The position numbers and the translations under genes were made by a program. A stretch of 5,352 nucleotides of DNA from Synechococcales cyanobacterium PMM_0003 (GTDB lineage Bacteria; Cyanobacteriota; Cyanobacteriia; Pseudanabaenales; Pseudanabaenaceae), in NCBI GenBank assembly GCA_949128015.1, contig CASBRC010000236.1, positions 1 through 5,352 of the forward strand. The letters are read 5' to 3'. The notes under the pieces are model-generated. The model ran no database searches. It saw only the letters and a program-made list of their open reading frames with translations, and was not told the DNA's origin. Within the stretch, counting starts at the first letter, position 1. Each line of letters opens with the position of its first letter. Of the stretch, positions 4,673 to 5,352 are shown in pieces.

Positions 4673-5352
4673 ATGACTAAATCTAATGCTCCAGCCCTCA
4701 AAATCATCGCCCTCGGCGGACTTCATGAAATCGGCAAAAACACATGGGTGTTTGAATATAACGACGAAATCATGCTCCTTGATGGCGGATTGTCCTTCCC
4801 CGACAACATGATGCCAGGCGTAAACGTCGTATTGCCTGACATGACTTACTTGCGCGAAAACAAACATAAGATCAAGGGGATGATCGTCACCCATGGTCAC
4901 GAAGATCATATCGGCGCAATTTCTTTCCATTTAAAACAGTTTGAAATTCCTGTTATCTATGGCCCTCGCTTAGCAATGGCGCTACTCGAAGACAAACTTC
5001 GCGAAGCAGGCGTACTGAATCGCACTGAACTCCGCCGCGTCATGCCCCGCGATGTTGTCCGCGTCGGTACTAACTTCTTTGTCGAGTTCATTCGCAATAC
5101 TCACTCGATTGCCGATAGTTTCTCGATCGCAATTAATACTCCTGCGGGAATGGTGATTCACTCTGGCGACTTCAAAATTGACCATACTCCCGTTGATGGT
5201 GAATTCTTTGACTTGCACCGCCTAGCTGAGCATGGTGAAAAAGGTGTATTGGCGCTGATTAGTGACTCCACTAATGCCGAACTTCCTGGAATTACCCCCT
5301 CCGAACGGGCGGTATATCCCAATCTCGAAAAGTACATCATGATGGCAAAAGG
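4673..5352 (+). CDS. rnj: Ribonuclease J, N-terminal part (cut by window end)
   Basis: Ribonuclease J is a zinc-dependent beta-CASP metallo-beta-lactamase that acts as endonuclease and 5'-to-3' exonuclease in mRNA decay and rRNA maturation. The window holds 226 codons of a protein normally around 550-650 residues long, with no stop before the end. The metal-binding motif is HGHEDH (74-79), followed by the ligands His144 in NTHSIADS and Asp166 in SGDFKID. GGLHEIGKN (15-23) and SDSTNAELPG (197-206) are further RNase J landmarks. The frame opens at an ATG 304 bp after dapA with no Shine-Dalgarno. The gene looks richer in C-ending codons than asd or dapA, which may reflect high expression. Linkage asd-dapA-rnj is known in other cyanobacteria. 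The beta-CASP and C-terminal domains lie outside the window. Confidence 0.95.
   Translation, partial: MTKSNAPALKIIALGGLHEIGKNTWVFEYNDEIMLLDGGLSFPDNMMPGVNVVLPDMTYLRENKHKIKGMIVTHGHEDHIGAISFHLKQFEIPVIYGPRLAMALLEDKLREAGVLNRTELRRVMPRDVVRVGTNFFVEFIRNTHSIADSFSIAINTPAGMVIHSGDFKIDHTPVDGEFFDLHRLAEHGEKGVLALISDSTNAELPGITPSERAVYPNLEKYIMMAK

Noticed and set aside
4652..5340. Several minus-strand frames opposite the RNase J gene
   Set aside because: The plus strand encodes an unmistakable RNase J with its metal-binding motifs. The opposite frames lack any family features.

Overview
The window looks like a piece of a cyanobacterial chromosome. The evidence is seven exact copies of the HIP1 octamer GCGATCGC in 5.35 kb (about 0.1 expected by chance), a DUF3143 protein (a family I know only from cyanobacteria), and the run asd-dapA-RNase J, an order I recall from other cyanobacteria such as Synechocystis slr0549-slr0550-slr0551. 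The long perfect hairpins between genes would fit a Pseudanabaena-type genome, but that placement is a guess. No rRNA, tRNA, CRISPR, insertion sequence or phage gene was seen.

Layout. 1-118: a gene-free tail with several inverted repeats just beyond the 3' end of cdsA. 119-1021, minus strand: cdsA, phosphatidate cytidylyltransferase. 1022-1461: a divergent 440-bp intergenic region with two very long, perfect inverted repeats (25-bp and 23-bp arms). 1462-1935 and 1969-2241, plus strand: a small J-domain protein with one C-terminal membrane helix, then a DUF3143 protein 33 bp later. 2380-3396: asd, with a forced TTG start behind a strong Shine-Dalgarno. 3475-4368: dapA. 4369-4672: a 304-bp leader with a perfect TATAAT box and two adjacent tandem repeat pairs. 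4673-end: the first 226 codons of ribonuclease J, cut by the window edge.

How the genes work together. asd and dapA are consecutive steps on the aspartate pathway. Asd makes aspartate semialdehyde and DapA commits it to lysine and diaminopimelate, so the pair feeds protein synthesis and peptidoglycan. RNase J is an mRNA maturation and decay enzyme with no obvious metabolic tie to them; its long leader suggests its own promoter. CdsA makes CDP-diacylglycerol for phosphatidylglycerol synthesis and is transcribed away from the rest. The J protein probably recruits Hsp70 (DnaK) to a membrane; its DUF3143 partner has no assigned function.

The genes themselves are ordinary core genes. The parts worth a second look are non-coding: the paired giant hairpins between the divergent promoters, the tandem repeats in the RNase J leader, and the nested hairpins after cdsA. 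I see no convincing new multi-gene system here.
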